Shown here piece by piece: positions 8,368 to 15,766 of a stretch of DNA of 64,000 bases; positions within the stretch are counted from its first letter, which is position 1, and the number at the start of each line of letters is the position of its first letter. The notes beneath the pieces were generated by a model. The model searched no databases. It saw nothing but the letters and a program-made list of their open reading frames with translations, and was not told where the DNA came from. Both the position numbers and the translations under genes were made by a program. This DNA comes from Rhodococcus sp. 4CII. GTDB taxonomy: Bacteria > Actinomycetota > Actinomycetes > Mycobacteriales > Mycobacteriaceae. The DNA lies in NCBI RefSeq assembly GCF_014256275.1, contig NZ_JACCFE010000002.1, positions 1,922,001 to 1,986,000 on the forward strand. The letters run 5' to 3'.

Positions 8368-8504
8368 AACCCGGACGTGCCGGCCACCTGACCGTCCTCC
8401 CCCAGCATCCGATCCCCGACAACGATGTGATGCACCTTCCCGTGCGTGTCCAGGATGCGGTGCCGGCTGCTGAACGGTTGCCCGGCGGTGATCATCGTGT
8501 CGAA
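8368..8504 (-). pseudogene. Remnant of a PAS-ANTAR regulator gene (PAS segment only)
   Basis: This stretch is nearly identical in sequence to the PAS region of the gene at 1920-2567. Translated, it reads MITAGQPFSSRHRILDT, then VHHIVVGDRMLGEDGQVAGT, and then meets a stop. Residues before and after this core are lost, including the whole ANTAR domain. It is a truncated duplicate or a fragment left by rearrangement. Confidence 0.85.
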
Positions 8505-8533
8505 AACTCACTGCGCGCCATCGTCGGCGCGCA

Positions 8534-8971
8534 TCAGGCCGGCTTGCCGTAGACCTGACGGAAGCTCCGCCTGATCGGCGCGCCACCAGTCAGCTGCAAC
8601 ATCGCGCCAATGCACCGTCCCAGCAGTGTCTTCGACCGCCGGTGATAGTCGACGCTGATCCGGCTGCCGCCGCCGCGCGGCTCGACACGGAACTCGAACG
8701 TGCCGCCTGGCTCGAAGATCGTCCCGTCGGTGATCACCGAGCGGACGGCCGAGTCTGTCCACTCGTAGGTGACGCGCTCCCACACACTCGCGCCGAGGAG
8801 CGCGCTGCCCTCCGTCACGTCGGCGGTTCTGTCACCCAGCTCATGCAGCTGGTAGAGGCGCGCAGTGAGGGCCGGCCACACCTCCGGCCGGCGGTCCGAG
8901 AAGTCGACCATCGCGCCGATCACCTTCACCGGCGGGTCGCGCACGTCGAGCTGGAACGTGAACTTGGGCAC
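8534..8971 (-). CDS. SRPBCC family protein
   Basis: A protein of about 145 residues, paralogous to the one at 7337-7804: LYQLHELGDRTADVTEGSAL, VWERVTYEWTD, FEFRVEPRGGGSRISVDY, and a C-terminal helix LLGRCIGAMLQLTGGAPIRR. The frame stays open for another 107 codons upstream but that part is Arg/Gly-rich and unlike the family, so I place the start at GTG 8971. The ribosome binding site is poor and the start remains uncertain. The ligand is unknown. Confidence 0.62.
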   Translation of the reverse strand: MPKFTFQLDVRDPPVKVIGAMVDFSDRRPEVWPALTARLYQLHELGDRTADVTEGSALLGASVWERVTYEWTDSAVRSVITDGTIFEPGGTFEFRVEPRGGGSRISVDYHRRSKTLLGRCIGAMLQLTGGAPIRRSFRQVYGKPA

Positions 8972-9880
8972 GCGGACATCGTACTGACAGAGTTGATGCG
9001 GATACCGGTCAACGAACCCGAGCGCCTCCACCCACCGCCGATACACCCTGACCGCGGGCACCGGGCCGTTACCAGCGTCGGGAACGGCGGATCCACCGCT
9101 CCCCGCACGACCAGCGCCTTGTCCTCGGTGGTGAGGTTCGGTGCGGCGCCGCCGCGCAATGTGCTCGAAGCCGAACCTGCCGGCCACCAGCGTCAGGATT
9201 GGGGCATCACGGCGACCGAACAACCCACCTGGCCACCCCGCGATCGGAATTTGCGGGAGCCGCTGCCACACAACCGACCTGACACGTTCCATCCACTCGG
9301 CCCGGGAGTCGTTGAGTAATTGCCGGATCGTTTCCGTGCGGCCCTGCGCCGGAAACCCGTTTGGTCGTGTGGACGGCGTTGATCGTGGTCACTTGGCGCC
9401 GTTGGGTGCCGGCGGCGGCCGGGTGGCCGGCGAGGAACTCCCCAACACCGGAGGCTGCGCTCGCGGACGCGTTTGCCGTCGCCACGCCCCTGCTGGCGCC
9501 CGACGGCAGTCTGATTGCGGCGATCAGTGCGGCGGTCGACGCGTCGGCAGCGGAGGAACTCGACAATATCGGCGAAAAGCTCGAGAAGGCCGTTGCCGGC
9601 CTCGGCCCTCGGTACGGGCTCAAATTGGGCTGAAAGCCTGCACAGCCAGACGAGCATCCCACTGTGGAACTCGGAACGACGGTTCGGGTTCTCGTCGAAA
9701 ACTCTTGCGCGGGACGTCAGCTCGGCGAGCGCGGCGGCATCGGTTGTTCACCCGGTGCTCACCGGCCCGAAGTACCTCGGGGCTCGTCGAGGACAGAACG
9801 GCGGCCTCGGGGCGATACCGCCGGAGCAGGGTGAACCTCGTAGTTCGAGCACGGTCCAGCCGGCATTGGCCGTGGAAGAG
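8972..9880. other. Intergenic stretch without a supported gene
   Basis: About 900 bp. A plus-strand frame at 9361-9633 encodes ALADAFAVATPLLAPDGSLI and an acidic helix, which could be a small protein or a remnant, but it has no clear ribosome binding site or known relatives. Other frames look like shadows. Confidence 0.4.
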
Positions 9881-10543
9881 TTACGTGGCGGTGGCGCCTT
9901 GGAGTTGATCGTCGGCGTCGGGTAGCGGGCAGTGGCTGATTTGGTGGGCCTCGTCGGCCGAGACGCCGAACATGCGCAACAAGTCCTCGGTGACTTGGTC
10001 GGTGTCCTCCGCGTCGTCACGTTCGGGGTGGTCGTGCAGCAGTTGACCCAGGCAGAGGGCGGCTCCCGCGGTGATTGTCAGGGCCAGTTCGGGATCGCGG
10101 ACGCTGAACCGGCCCGCCCGGGCAGCTGCCTCGATGTCCCGGCGGGCTCTCGGCGCCAGGCCTTTGTCCGAGCTGACCAGACTCGGCCCGTCGCGGAGCA
10201 GAACTTTGCTCAGTTCGGGATTCCTGCGATGCAGGCGTCCTGTCAGACGGAAGCTCTGCGCAAAGATCTGGGCAGGGTCGTCCAGGTCTGCGGTCAGTAC
10301 ATCGAGCACCGCGCCGTGGCGGTCGAGGGCCTCCTCCACAGCCGCGTGGAAGAGCTCCTCCTTGGTCTGGAAGTGGTTGTAGAACGACCCCATTCCGACA
10401 TCTGCGGCCTGGGTGATCTCGAGAATCGGGGCGGTCAGTTTCCCTGCCGCCATGAAGGACTGAGCTGCGCGTACGAGGGCTGCGCGAGTACGCGCCTTGC
10501 GCCGTTCCAAGCGGTTCGGTGCATCGGTGATCTGCTCGGTCAT
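9881..10543 (-). CDS. TetR-family transcriptional regulator
   Basis: A 220-residue TetR repressor. Residues about 10-60 hold the HTH domain (RRKARTRAALVRAAQSFMAA, ITQAADVGMGSFYNHFQTKE), followed by a helical ligand domain. ATG 10543 was chosen over an in-frame GTG at 10564 because the decayed copy at 11190-11318 keeps a good ribosome binding site at the equivalent ATG. It reads away from the aromatic operon that starts at 11459. Its upstream region contains a GTCA-N7-TGAC site that is also present next to that operon, so it is the probable regulator of those genes. Confidence 0.88.
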   Translation of the reverse strand: MTEQITDAPNRLERRKARTRAALVRAAQSFMAAGKLTAPILEITQAADVGMGSFYNHFQTKEELFHAAVEEALDRHGAVLDVLTADLDDPAQIFAQSFRLTGRLHRRNPELSKVLLRDGPSLVSSDKGLAPRARRDIEAAARAGRFSVRDPELALTITAGAALCLGQLLHDHPERDDAEDTDQVTEDLLRMFGVSADEAHQISHCPLPDADDQLQGATAT

Positions 10544-10594
10544 GCCTGCGTGCCCATCTCCCACTCCGTCCGACCCGGCCCTACCCTACCGCGT

Positions 10595-10609
10595 GTCATC
10601 AATATTGAC
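10595..10609. promoter_or_regulatory. GTCA-N7-TGAC inverted repeat upstream of TetR gene
   Basis: GTCATCAATATTGAC contains the perfect palindrome TCAATATTGA and symmetric GTCA/TGAC ends. It lies 52 bp upstream of the TetR start. The same flanking sequence recurs at 11369-11383 near the dioxygenase operon. Operator function is inferred. Confidence 0.5.
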
Positions 10610-10668
10610 GAATTCCTCAAAATCAGCAACTACTCCAATCCGCGAGCAGTCCCCACATTCGGTCCGAC

Positions 10669-11205
10669 CTAATGGCGGAGGATCTTGATGCCGACCACGA
10701 GTACGCCCACACCGACCAAACCCGCGATTGTGAACAGCTGTTGCCACCAACGTAATTGGGCCATTCGCACGGCAAGCAGAGCAATTACACCGAGTTCAGC
10801 GACGAGGACCCACATCGCGACCCACATCGCTGTGGACGTGCTCAGTAGTCCGACGGCGGCTGCGACCAATACCAGCACAGGCAAGACCGCGGCCTCGACG
10901 ATCTGGCCGGAGGTCTGCAGCATCCGCAGCACTGCCCGTCCGCGCGGAGCGCTGTGATACGCGCCGAGATGTGCTACCCAGTCGGCCAGCAGGCTCGCCG
11001 CCCAGAGCCCGCCGGTGGCCACAACCACATCGAGAACCCGATCCCATGGGCTCGTCTCGGGAGCCGTATAGCGGACGAGGACGGCGAGCGTCGCCAAACA
11101 CGTCATAGCGCCGTACACACGCTCCCGCAGGAGCGCGACGATATGCTCCACGGGAACTTCTTCCCGATTCTTCTCGCCGGCCGCGCTAGTCACTTCTGCC
11201 ACCAC
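10669..11205 (-). CDS. Integral membrane protein of unknown function
   Basis: A 178-residue protein with about four to five hydrophobic segments: AMTCLATLAVLVRYTA, VVVATGGLWAASLLADWVAH, AAVLPVLVLVAAAVGLL, AMWVAMWVLVAELGVIALLA and LFTIAGLVGVGVLVVGIKIL. The GTG start at 11205 overlaps the end of the decayed TetR frame, suggesting that an intact TetR gene once sat immediately upstream in the same transcript. No transport signature is recognised. Confidence 0.7.
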   Translation of the reverse strand: MVAEVTSAAGEKNREEVPVEHIVALLRERVYGAMTCLATLAVLVRYTAPETSPWDRVLDVVVATGGLWAASLLADWVAHLGAYHSAPRGRAVLRMLQTSGQIVEAAVLPVLVLVAAAVGLLSTSTAMWVAMWVLVAELGVIALLAVRMAQLRWWQQLFTIAGLVGVGVLVVGIKILRH

Positions 11206-11318
11206 GCGAATCGGTTCGAATCTGCCTTGTCCGCGGGAGCGAGCTCCTCGCCGGCCTGAAAGTAGTTGTAGAACGACCCCATTCCGACATCTGCGGCCTG
11301 GGTGAACTGCTCGGTCAT
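11190..11318 (-). pseudogene. Decayed duplicate of the TetR gene
   Basis: A 42-codon frame starting MTEQ and then jumping to FTQAADVGMGSFYNYFQ, the recognition helix region of the TetR protein at 9881-10543, before ending in unrelated residues. The first part of the HTH and the whole ligand domain are gone. The ribosome binding site GGAGGG eight bases upstream survives. The deletion joins codon 4 to about codon 42 of the intact homologue. Confidence 0.82.
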
Positions 11319-11397
11319 GCCTGGTGCCCTCCTTCTACTCCGTCCGACCTGGGCCTACCGTACCGCGTGTCATCAAAAGTGACGAATTCCTCAAAAA
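11258..11397. repeat. Imperfect direct repeat of the TetR 5' region
   Basis: This block matches two separated parts of 10370-10620: the HTH segment (GTTGTAGAACGACCCCATTC and onwards) and the upstream region through GACGAATTCCTCAAAA. The two copies share the operator-like site and promoter-proximal sequence. Confidence 0.7.
11369..11383. promoter_or_regulatory. Second GTCA-N7-TGAC site, upstream of the dioxygenase operon
   Basis: GTCATCAAAAGTGAC keeps the GTCA and TGAC arms of the site at 10595-10609 with altered centre. It lies just upstream of a -35-like TTGACT at 11401-11406. Confidence 0.5.
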
Positions 11398-11400
11398 CCC

Positions 11401-11430
11401 TTGACTGCCGATAAGGTCATGAGTGAGGAT
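11401..11430 (+). promoter_or_regulatory. Possible promoter of the five-gene aromatic operon
   Basis: TTGACT at 11401-11406 fits a -35 box; GAGGAT at 11425-11430, 18 bases on, is a weak -10. The operon start codon is at 11459 with GAGAGGAG before it. Confidence 0.35.
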
Positions 11431-11458
11431 ATCGTCAGTTACTTGAGAGGAGTGGTCA

Positions 11459-12592
11459 ATGAGCGACCACCATGACCCGCATACCGGTCTGCACAGTGAG
11501 CAGGGCGCGCTGAGGGGTGAGCACGGGGGGCGGGCCGCGGAGCCGATCATCAAGGTCGACGACCTCGCGTGGCTGGAGTTCGAGAAGCCCGACCTCGAGC
11601 GGGCGGAGGCGTTCGCCCATGCCTTCGGTTTTGCGACGGCGCTGCGCACCGCCCACGAACTGCAATTGCGCGGAACAGACCCCGGTTCGCCCTGCGTGCT
11701 CATCCGCCGAGGACCGCGGTCGCGGTTCGTCGGTCCCGCCTTCCGGGCGGCCGACGCGACCGACGTGCTGCGACTGGCGGACGCGGTCGGCGGTGCGGTC
11801 GTGCCGCTGCCGGAGAGTCTCGGCGGGATCACCGTCGATCTCACCGATCCCAGCGCTCTGGGCGTGCGCGTCGTGTCCGACACGTTCGAGTTGCCGGCGC
11901 TTCCCGCCCCCGCTCCGCTCCCCCTCAATGTCGGACACGACGTCGGGCGGGTCAACGCCACCCAGCGGCCACCCCGCGCACCGGCCACGGTGCAACGGCT
12001 CGGTCACCTCGTGCTCCAGACGACGACGTACCGCGAAACGCTCGACTGGTACCTCGAGCACCTCGGACTGATCGTCAGCGATTTCCTCTACTACCCCGGG
12101 CAACGGGCCCGGGGCCCGATCATGAGCTTCATCCGCTGCGACCGGGGCGCCACCCCCACCGACCATCACACCCTCGCGATGGTGCTCGGCCCGGCGAACC
12201 GCTATGTGCATTCGGCCTATCAGGTCGCCGACCTCGACTGCCTCGCCGCCGGCGGCGAGTACCTGCTCGACCGGGGCTACCGCCGATCCTGGGGCATCGG
12301 CCGACACATCCAGGGCAGCCAGATCTTCGACTACTGGCGCGACCCTGACGGATTCATGGTCGAGCACTTCAGCGACGGCGATCTCTTCGACAACACGCTC
12401 GACGCGGGATGGGCACCGATGACCGCATCGGGACTGGCCCAGTGGGGGCCGCCCGCCACCAAAGACTTCCTCGGATTGAACCCCGGCCGGGAATCACTTC
12501 AGGAACTGCGCGCGATCGTCCACGCGCTGCGCGCCGACAACGAATTCGACCTCCACCGCCTCCGCGGCCTTCTGAAAGTTGCCAGCTCATGA
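11459..12592 (+). CDS. Extradiol ring-cleavage dioxygenase (VOC superfamily)
   Basis: A 377-residue two-domain vicinal-oxygen-chelate enzyme, predicted to open a catechol ring next to the hydroxyls using Fe(II). The C-terminal domain carries the expected metal ligands: His183 in RLGHLVLQT, a His in DHHTLAM (236 or 237) and Glu302 in FMVEHFSDGD; HIQGSQIFDYWRDPDGF is also typical. The N-terminal domain (about 30-150) lacks the triad. A His/Gly-rich leader precedes it. ATG 11459 follows GAGAGGAG. It is first in an operon of five genes joined by ATGA overlaps, with hydrolase, CoA ligase and hydroxylase, so the catechol is probably made by the last gene's product. Substrate unknown. Confidence 0.87.
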   Translation: MSDHHDPHTGLHSEQGALRGEHGGRAAEPIIKVDDLAWLEFEKPDLERAEAFAHAFGFATALRTAHELQLRGTDPGSPCVLIRRGPRSRFVGPAFRAADATDVLRLADAVGGAVVPLPESLGGITVDLTDPSALGVRVVSDTFELPALPAPAPLPLNVGHDVGRVNATQRPPRAPATVQRLGHLVLQTTTYRETLDWYLEHLGLIVSDFLYYPGQRARGPIMSFIRCDRGATPTDHHTLAMVLGPANRYVHSAYQVADLDCLAAGGEYLLDRGYRRSWGIGRHIQGSQIFDYWRDPDGFMVEHFSDGDLFDNTLDAGWAPMTASGLAQWGPPATKDFLGLNPGRESLQELRAIVHALRADNEFDLHRLRGLLKVASS

Positions 12593-13527
12593 CCATCTCC
12601 GTCCTCCGCACCGTCGACGCCTGGTGGGTCGTCACACCCACCGGTGCCGCACGGGTAGACACCGAGGCCACCACCACCGCCCACCTGCTGGCCGACCGAT
12701 CCGCCGTCGAGGCGGCGGCGTCCAGCGAGGGCACCGTTCCCGTCGAGACCCTCGCGTTGCTCTCCCCGGTCACCACCCCCTGCCGAGTGGTCGCACAGAT
12801 GACGAACTTCGCCTCGCACGTCGAGGACGCCGGGATGAACCCCGACACCGTTCCGTTGACCTTCTTCCGAAAGGCCTCCGGGTCGATCAGCGGCCCCACC
12901 GACGACGTGATCCGTCCCGCCCATGTCCGGCTCCTGGACTACGAGGTGGAGATCGGGCTCGTCCTCGCCCGCGACATCCCGGTCGGAACGGCGATCACCG
13001 CAGACACTCTTGCCGATTACGTGGCCGGCCTGGTCGTCACCAACGACATCTCCGCGCGCGACGTCCAGCTTCCCAAAACGCAGTTCTACGAGGCCAAGTC
13101 ATACCCGACGTTCACGCCGGTCGGCCCCGCGCTCGTCCTGCTGGACGGCGACGAACTGAAGCGGTTCACCGACCTGCGGCTGCGGCTGTGGGTCAACGGT
13201 GAGCCGCGCCAGAACATGACCGTTGCCGACATGATCTATCAGCCGGTCGAGACGCTGCAGGCGCTGACCCGGTTCCAACGCCTCGGTGCCGGGGACTTGC
13301 TGCTGACCGGAACACCGGTCGGTACGGCGCTGAGCGCGCCCCCGAAGCCGATCGCAATCCTCTCCGCCCTGCTACCGCCGACGGTCAAATGGAAGCTCTT
13401 CTTCGCGGGCCAGGCCAAGAATTCGAACTATCTGCAGGACGGCGACCTCATCGAAGCCACCGTCTTCACAGACGACGGCACCATCGACCTGGGGCGCCAG
13501 CGCACGGTGGTGAGGTACGCGCGATGA
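12589..13527 (+). CDS. FAA-family hydrolase
   Basis: A 312-residue protein of the fumarylacetoacetate hydrolase family, which cleaves or isomerises the C-C bond of ring-fission products. The catalytic core covers about 65-310: RVVAQMTNFASHVEDAG, the metal-binding DYEVEIGLVLARDI, GLVVTNDISARDVQ, then TFTPVGPALV and LLLTGTPVGTALSAP. An insertion near 265-285 (ILSALLPPTVKWKLFF) is longer than usual. Start ATG overlaps the previous stop by ATGA, implying translational coupling. It probably acts on the meta-cleavage product of the neighbouring dioxygenase, where many pathways use an alpha/beta hydrolase instead. Confidence 0.85.
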   Translation: MTISVLRTVDAWWVVTPTGAARVDTEATTTAHLLADRSAVEAAASSEGTVPVETLALLSPVTTPCRVVAQMTNFASHVEDAGMNPDTVPLTFFRKASGSISGPTDDVIRPAHVRLLDYEVEIGLVLARDIPVGTAITADTLADYVAGLVVTNDISARDVQLPKTQFYEAKSYPTFTPVGPALVLLDGDELKRFTDLRLRLWVNGEPRQNMTVADMIYQPVETLQALTRFQRLGAGDLLLTGTPVGTALSAPPKPIAILSALLPPTVKWKLFFAGQAKNSNYLQDGDLIEATVFTDDGTIDLGRQRTVVRYAR

Positions 13528-15413
13528 CCACCGACCTGCTGTGGCCGCGTTACGCGGCGCCCACGGATCTGACGACGATCGAGGCCGTGCCGCTGCGCGA
13601 TCGGGGGCTTCCGGAGTCTACCTATGCGTTGCTCACCCGGTCGGCCCGCATGTGGCCGGATCGCCTCGCGCTCACCGTCCTACCGGACGGTGCACGGTGG
13701 CGGGAACCGTTGCAACGCAGCTTTTCCGAACTACTCGACGATGTGCACCGCTACGCGAACCTGCTCCACCGTCTGGGCGTGCGGCGCCGGGACACGGTCG
13801 CCCTGATGGCGCCCAACTGCGCCGAGTTGATCCCCGCGACTCTCGCCGCACAGCTTGCCGGCGTCGCAGCTCCCGTCAACGCCGCGCAATCGCAGCAGCA
13901 CATCGCCGAACTGTTGCGCCGCTCCGGTGCCCGGGTCCTCGTGGCGGCCGGACCGGAGCTGGCGCCCGACACCTGGGCCGCCGCGCTCGAGGTTGCCGTG
14001 AGCGGGCGGGTGGACGCCGTGCTGGTCTTGCGGCCCACCGGCGCCGCCGGCGCGCCTGCGGACCTGCCCGAGATCGACGGAGTGCGGATCGGCTATCTCG
14101 GTGCGCTGTCGGCCGAGATCGACCCCTCCGACTTCGTCGGTGATCCCCCCCGCGGGTGCGACGTGGCCGCGCTGTTTCACACCGGGGGCACCACCGGTGT
14201 TCCGAAGCTGGCCGCCCACACCCACGACAACGAGGTCGCCAACGCCTGGATGCTGGCCGCGAACTCGTTGGGGAACTCGGACTCCGTCGTGTTCGCCGCC
14301 CTGCCGCTGTCCCATGTCAATGCGCTGATGGTGACGCTGTTGGCGCCGCTGCTGAAGGGTCAGAAGGTGGTGTGGGCCGGGCCGCTCGGCTACCGCGACC
14401 CGATACTGTCGAGCGAATTCTGGAAAATCGTCGAGCACTACCGCATCGTGTCGATGAGCGCGGTGCCCACCGTGTACGCGGCCCTCGCACAGCGCCCCGT
14501 CGATGCCGATATCAGCAGTCTGCGATTCGCCATGGTGGGAGCGTCACCGCTACCGACTGCGGTCAACGAGAAGTTTCAGAAACACACCAGAGTGCCCCTA
14601 CTCGAAGGCTACGGCCTGACGGAAGCGACCTGCGCGAGCGCACGCAGCTTTCCCGACGCGCCACGACCGGGCTCGGTTGGGCTACGGATGCCCTATCAAC
14701 AGGTCAAAGTGGTTCGAGTCCGCGAAGACGGCATCTGGGAAGACCTGCCCACCGGAGCGACCGGGGTGCTGGCGATCAGCGGTCCGACGGTGTTCGCCGG
14801 TTATGTCGCCGCCCACGACGAACACGGACACGTTCTCGACGGCATGGGCACCCTGGTCGACGGTTGGCTCGACACCGGCGACCTGGCGCGCATCGACAGC
14901 GACGGTTTCATCTACCTGGCCGGACGCGCGAAGGACATCATCATCCGGGGCGGGCACAACATCGATCCCGCGGTGATCGAAGACGCCCTACTGGCACATC
15001 CGCAGGTCACCGCGGTCAGCGCGGTGGGACGCCCGGACGCCTACGCCGGCGAAGTGCCCGTCGCCTACGTCACCGTTGCCACCGAGGCCGCCATCACCGA
15101 TCACGAGCTACAAGCCTGGGCGGGCGAGCGTGTTCCCGAACGGGCCGCTGCACCCAAGTCGGTGACCATCCTCCCGGCGTTGCCCGTCACCGCGGTCGGC
15201 AAGCCCTACAAGCTCGCACTGCGCGCCGACGCGACACGGCGCGAGCTCGAACATGCCCTCGCCGCCATCGCAGGCATCGCCGACATCCAGGCGTCCGTCG
15301 AGGACGGTGCGATCCTTTCCACTGTCGAGATCGACGGATCTGCCAGCGAACCGGCGATCACGGCGATCCTCAACCGATATGCGATCAATTGGAAGGTAAC
15401 GGTGCGCAAATGA
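13524..15413 (+). CDS. Acyl-CoA synthetase (AMP-forming)
   Basis: A 629-residue ANL-superfamily adenylating enzyme that activates a carboxylate to its CoA thioester. The P-loop is FHTGGTTGVPKLAAHTH; the A5 region is LLEGYGLTEATC; the ATP-binding Asp is in GWLDTGDLARIDSDGF; the hinge and C-terminal domain follow with GRAKDIIIRGGHNIDP; the catalytic Lys is expected in TAVGKPYKLAL. About 60 extra residues after the catalytic Lys are unusual. ATGA overlap on both sides. It may activate a phenylpropanoid, cyclohexane-type or steroid-side-chain acid before or after ring attack; the acid is not known. Confidence 0.88.
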   Translation: MTTDLLWPRYAAPTDLTTIEAVPLRDRGLPESTYALLTRSARMWPDRLALTVLPDGARWREPLQRSFSELLDDVHRYANLLHRLGVRRRDTVALMAPNCAELIPATLAAQLAGVAAPVNAAQSQQHIAELLRRSGARVLVAAGPELAPDTWAAALEVAVSGRVDAVLVLRPTGAAGAPADLPEIDGVRIGYLGALSAEIDPSDFVGDPPRGCDVAALFHTGGTTGVPKLAAHTHDNEVANAWMLAANSLGNSDSVVFAALPLSHVNALMVTLLAPLLKGQKVVWAGPLGYRDPILSSEFWKIVEHYRIVSMSAVPTVYAALAQRPVDADISSLRFAMVGASPLPTAVNEKFQKHTRVPLLEGYGLTEATCASARSFPDAPRPGSVGLRMPYQQVKVVRVREDGIWEDLPTGATGVLAISGPTVFAGYVAAHDEHGHVLDGMGTLVDGWLDTGDLARIDSDGFIYLAGRAKDIIIRGGHNIDPAVIEDALLAHPQVTAVSAVGRPDAYAGEVPVAYVTVATEAAITDHELQAWAGERVPERAAAPKSVTILPALPVTAVGKPYKLALRADATRRELEHALAAIAGIADIQASVEDGAILSTVEIDGSASEPAITAILNRYAINWKVTVRK

Positions 15414-15766
15414 CCACCGCAACACTGGTTCTGGCACTCTGCCTCGCAGTCTTCTACCTTCTGCTCGGCGGCGGCAAGCTCGCGGCGACCTCGCCGATGC
15501 GGGAACGGGCCGCCCACGTCGGCGTGTCCGTCAGCACGTATCGGGGCATCGGCGTGCTCGAGGTCGCCGGTGCCGGCGGACTCCTGATCGGCGGACTTGT
15601 GCCGGCGCTCGGCGCCGCGGCCGGCGTCGGGCTGCTGCTCCTGATGGTGGGTGCCGTCGTTACGCACGTACGCAACGGTGACGGAAGACGTGAGATGACG
15701 CCCGCCGTTGTCGTCGGCCTATTGATCGTGGCCTACCTCGTAGTCCTGTTCGGATCGATCCGATGA
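15410..15766 (+). CDS. Small membrane protein, DoxX-like
   Basis: A 118-residue protein with about four hydrophobic segments: TLVLALCLAVFYLLLGGGKL, GVLEVAGAGGLLIGGLVPAL, AAGVGLLLLMVGAVVTHV and PAVVVGLLIVAYLVVLFGSI. The KLAATSPMRERAAHVGVSVS turn and GVLEVAGAGGLL resemble DoxX-like proteins. It is inside a catabolic operon with ATGA overlaps at both ends, so it is made in step with the enzymes. A role in substrate entry or membrane redox coupling is possible but not shown. Confidence 0.8.
   Translation: MTTATLVLALCLAVFYLLLGGGKLAATSPMRERAAHVGVSVSTYRGIGVLEVAGAGGLLIGGLVPALGAAAGVGLLLLMVGAVVTHVRNGDGRREMTPAVVVGLLIVAYLVVLFGSIR

Noticed and set aside
14156..15766. 536-codon plus-strand frame over the acyl-CoA synthetase gene
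   Set aside because: Only its last 118 codons (from 15410) are coding; the rest is an Arg/Gly-rich shadow of the ligase.
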